From assembly GCA_937910265.1 (NCBI GenBank), contig CALEPD010000307.1, positions 1 through 6,246 on the forward strand: a stretch of 6,246 bases of DNA. The letters are read 5' to 3'. Origin of the DNA: an uncultured Bacteroidales bacterium (GTDB lineage: Bacteria; Bacteroidota; Bacteroidia; Bacteroidales; P3). The position numbers were made by a program, and so were the translations under genes. Shown here piece after piece: positions 6,133 through 6,246 of the stretch. Each line of letters opens with the position of its first letter. Within the stretch, counting starts at the first letter, position 1. The notes under the pieces were generated by a model, which ran no database searches, was not told where the DNA came from, and saw nothing but the letters and a program-made list of their open reading frames with translations.

Positions 6133-6246
6133 ATGGCAGAAAACATGATTCAGGCAGAGGGCCTGGTAAAGATTTATAAAACAAAGGAAACAGAGGTTTT
6201 GGCTCTGCAAGGTTTGGATTTGACAGTGGAAGAGGGAGAGCTTACT
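6133..6246 (+). CDS. ABC transporter ATP-binding protein, MacB/LolD-like (5' end only)
   Basis: Only the first 38 residues are present. They match the start of an ABC ATPase: a first beta strand IQAEGLVKIYK, a short variable loop (TKETE), then VLALQGLDLTVEEGEL, the segment that normally comes just before the Walker A loop. The aromatic A-loop residue that stacks on ATP is probably Tyr15. The pattern EV.AL.G.DL.VE.GE is typical of MacB/LolD-like ATPases, which work with membrane permeases in export of drugs, peptides or lipoproteins. Walker A and everything after it lie beyond the right edge, so substrate and partner cannot be judged. The gene is divergent from nadE and lies downstream of two TetR-type operator-like sites, which suggests a repressor-controlled exporter. 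Its promoter, Shine-Dalgarno sequence and codon choice (many ATT, TAT, GAT, TTG) differ from its neighbours. Confidence 0.85.
   Translation, partial: MAENMIQAEGLVKIYKTKETEVLALQGLDLTVEEGELT

Overview
The window looks like chromosomal DNA from a member of the order Bacteroidales (phylum Bacteroidota). The signs are a Dcp-type M3 peptidase, a PIF1-like helicase, plant-type leucine-rich repeats with an 'NGAKWTNN...W' cap, starts without Shine-Dalgarno sequences on most genes, and a TAnnTTTG-type promoter in front of nadE. The genus cannot be fixed from the sequence alone.

Layout, left to right. Positions 1-1077 (+) hold the C-terminal half of an M3 metallopeptidase (peptidyl-dipeptidase Dcp type) that is cut by the left edge; a clear hairpin terminator follows at 1105-1137. 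After about 250 bases without a gene comes a leucine-rich-repeat locus. A 42-codon reading frame with an ATG start (1387-1515) lies in the same frame as an LRR reading frame (1528-2358) that has no ATG of its own. A single TAA separates the two, which suggests one gene split by a stop codon. A second strong hairpin (2378-2413) ends this transcript.

The minus strand from 5950 to 2501 is a two-gene unit, nadE followed by a PIF1-like helicase, with only 3 bases between them. The nadE product has the two-domain layout of glutamine-dependent NAD synthetase. Its synthetase domain looks intact, but two of the three nitrilase-type catalytic residues are replaced (Glu to Ala41, Cys to Tyr141), so it probably cannot hydrolyse glutamine.

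The AT-rich region 5951-6132 is divergent. It carries a Bacteroides-type promoter for nadE, two exact 18-bp copies of a TetR-type operator-like sequence, a sigma70-like promoter and a good Shine-Dalgarno sequence. It leads into the first 38 codons of an ABC transporter ATPase (6133 to the right edge). The expression signals and codon choice of this last gene differ from its neighbours, which hints at an imported efflux or export cassette. No RNA gene, CRISPR array or insertion sequence was seen. No wholly new multi-gene system is evident; the points most worth following up are the altered NadE, the split LRR gene and the twin operators.
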